A stretch of DNA of 64,000 nucleotides from Scytonematopsis contorta HA4267-MV1 (lineage in GTDB: Bacteria; Cyanobacteriota; Cyanobacteriia; Cyanobacteriales; Nostocaceae). The stretch covers positions 1-64,000 of the forward strand of contig JAHHIC010000063.1 in assembly GCA_019359035.1 (NCBI GenBank). The letters are read 5' to 3'. The notes beneath the pieces are model-generated. The model was not told the origin of the DNA and made no database searches. It was given only the letters and a program-made list of their open reading frames with translations. Of this stretch, positions 63,011-64,000 are shown one piece after another; the stretch's first letter is position 1; each line of letters begins with the position of its first letter. A program made the position numbers and the translations under genes.

Positions 63011-63910
63011 ATGGAATCTGGCAATGCTTCGGGATGGATATTTAGTGGATATTTAGCTTTGAAAAAAAGAAAACGACGGCTACGTCACAATTTAAAGTTG
63101 GCGTTAATAGGAGCGTCTTCCTCGTTGCTCCTATTTTTGTGTCTCTTGTTTTACTCCTACTGGATTGAACCAAATTGGATTGATGTTAATCACTTGCAAC
63201 TTACCTTACCGCATTTAGCGCCAGAGTTTAAGGGTTACCGCATTGTACACATCAGCGATATCCACACCGATAAGTCTATGACCAAAACGCGGTTAAGTCG
63301 AATATTCAAAAAAGTTAACCAACAACAAGGTGATTTAATTGCGATTACAGGAGACTTCGTTACAGCTACTCACGAAAGGTTTATCCCAAATCTCAGGGAC
63401 ACAATAGGTCAATTGACACCAAAAGATAAAACTGTTGCGGTCTTGGGCAATCATGATTACTGGACCAAACCAGAAGAAATTGCCAAAGCGCTGACACAAA
63501 ACGGTATCGTCACTCTGAGAAATGATGTTTATACTCTGCGAAAAGGTAATGCAGTATTACATATTGCTGGTGTAGATGATGTCTTAGCTGGTAAAAGCAA
63601 CTTAGATTTATTGTTGCAAAGGTTACCTAAAGAAGGAAGCGCAATTCTTCTTGCTCACGAACCAGATTTTGCTTCCGCTAGTGCAGAAACTGGCCGTTTT
63701 GACTTGCAGCTATCAGGGCATTCTCATGCAGGACAAGTAAGAATTCCTGGACTCAAACCTTTAGCGCTGCCACCTTTGGGTGAGATATATTACTCAGGGT
63801 TGTACCAAGTGGGAAATATGTTGGAATATACAAACCGTGGTATTGGTGTAAGTGGAATACATTTAAGGTTTAGCGCTCGTCCGGAAATAACTGTAATTAC
63901 ACTTAGTTAA
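63011..63910 (+). CDS. Membrane-anchored metallophosphoesterase (YkuE/YaeI-like)
   Basis: The 299-residue protein has a basic N-terminus and one membrane helix (KLALIGASSSLLLFLCLLFY, about residues 29-50). The calcineurin-like metal sites follow: VHISDIHTD, ITGDFVT, VLGNHDYW, LLAHEPD and LSGHSHAGQV. Relatives hydrolyse lipid-linked phosphates or phosphodiesters at the membrane. I start at 63011 after AAAAAAGGT; a frame to 62969 is also open. It is monocistronic and the substrate is unknown. Confidence 0.88.
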   Translation: MESGNASGWIFSGYLALKKRKRRLRHNLKLALIGASSSLLLFLCLLFYSYWIEPNWIDVNHLQLTLPHLAPEFKGYRIVHISDIHTDKSMTKTRLSRIFKKVNQQQGDLIAITGDFVTATHERFIPNLRDTIGQLTPKDKTVAVLGNHDYWTKPEEIAKALTQNGIVTLRNDVYTLRKGNAVLHIAGVDDVLAGKSNLDLLLQRLPKEGSAILLAHEPDFASASAETGRFDLQLSGHSHAGQVRIPGLKPLALPPLGEIYYSGLYQVGNMLEYTNRGIGVSGIHLRFSARPEITVITLS

Positions 63911-64000
63911 TACTGAGAAATCCATCCAATATCCAATCAGTGTTTGTGATTAATTTTTTTTAAATACTGTAGATTTTACGGTTGTATTTTGACTAACAAA

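Noticed and set aside
1-64000. CRISPR arrays, rRNA and tRNA genes
   Set aside because: The only regular repeats are heptamers, palindromes and the fic-promoter array, none with CRISPR-like spacers; no tRNA T-loop consensus in a cloverleaf or rRNA motif was noticed by eye.

Overview
The window comes from a cyanobacterium, most likely a filamentous, Nostocales-like one. The evidence is the gene set: PipX and PipY, two XisH/XisI pairs, a single-helix high-light-inducible (HLIP) protein, a coxBAC operon with ctaA/ctaB facing away from it, and a long Ski2-like helicase. Repeat content agrees: HIP1 octamers GCGATCGC (for example 16880-16887), heptameric short tandem repeats (STRR) in many gaps, and dispersed palindromes. 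The genome is AT-rich, with one clearly GC-richer insert at about 23.9-25.2 kb. I recognised no rRNA, tRNA or CRISPR array.

Region 1 (0-15 kb) is mostly housekeeping. It holds a multi-PAS histidine kinase with an abnormal C-terminus, a ferredoxin/metallo-beta-lactamase fusion, a DegT-type PLP protein, heme O and heme A synthases (ctaB, ctaA), and the divergent cytochrome c oxidase operon coxB-coxA-coxC. A WD40 protein, a small membrane protein, a 56-residue HLIP and alanine dehydrogenase follow. Heme A made by CtaB and CtaA is the cofactor of the CoxA product next door.

Region 2 (15-29 kb) is an accessory island. It has two XisH/XisI pairs, a LuxR-type and a Fur/PerR-type regulator, two Fic proteins around an Uma2 nuclease, and a GC-rich AbiE-like toxin-antitoxin pair. 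It also has several small antitoxin-like genes and many broken genes: an Uma2/Fic mosaic pseudogene, an ISL3 transposase remnant, a RelE tail, and a VapC-like toxin killed by one frameshift beside an intact partner. A set of five near-identical direct repeats precedes one fic gene. A foldback element with perfect 44-bp arms and a PEP-CTERM protein also lie here.

Region 3 (29-50.4 kb) is an exopolysaccharide/O-antigen-type cluster. About fifteen co-directional minus-strand genes encode glycosyltransferases, methyltransferases, an asparagine-synthase-like amidotransferase, a Wzy-like polymerase and a Wzx-like flippase. Across a 1.5-kb repeat-rich gap, a plus-strand Wzc-like chain-length regulator/tyrosine kinase faces away from them. 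The first gene of the minus-strand run is interrupted by a ten-adenine tract that shifts frame.

Region 4 (50.4-54 kb) is a second small accessory patch: an orphan antitoxin-like gene, a stand-alone TnpB RNA-guided nuclease with a 3' hairpin, a decayed antitoxin with a 36-bp tandem duplication, and a RelE/HigB-type toxin with its HTH antitoxin.

Region 5 (54-64 kb) returns to core genes: a Ski2-like helicase, proC, sepF, pipY-pipX, a CbiQ/EcfT-type transporter subunit, der and a metallophosphoesterase. No wholly new system can be proved from sequence alone. The best leads are the repeat array at the fic promoter, the poly-A frameshift in the glycosyltransferase, a possible structured leader at 46.9-47.1 kb, and the paired XisH/XisI modules.
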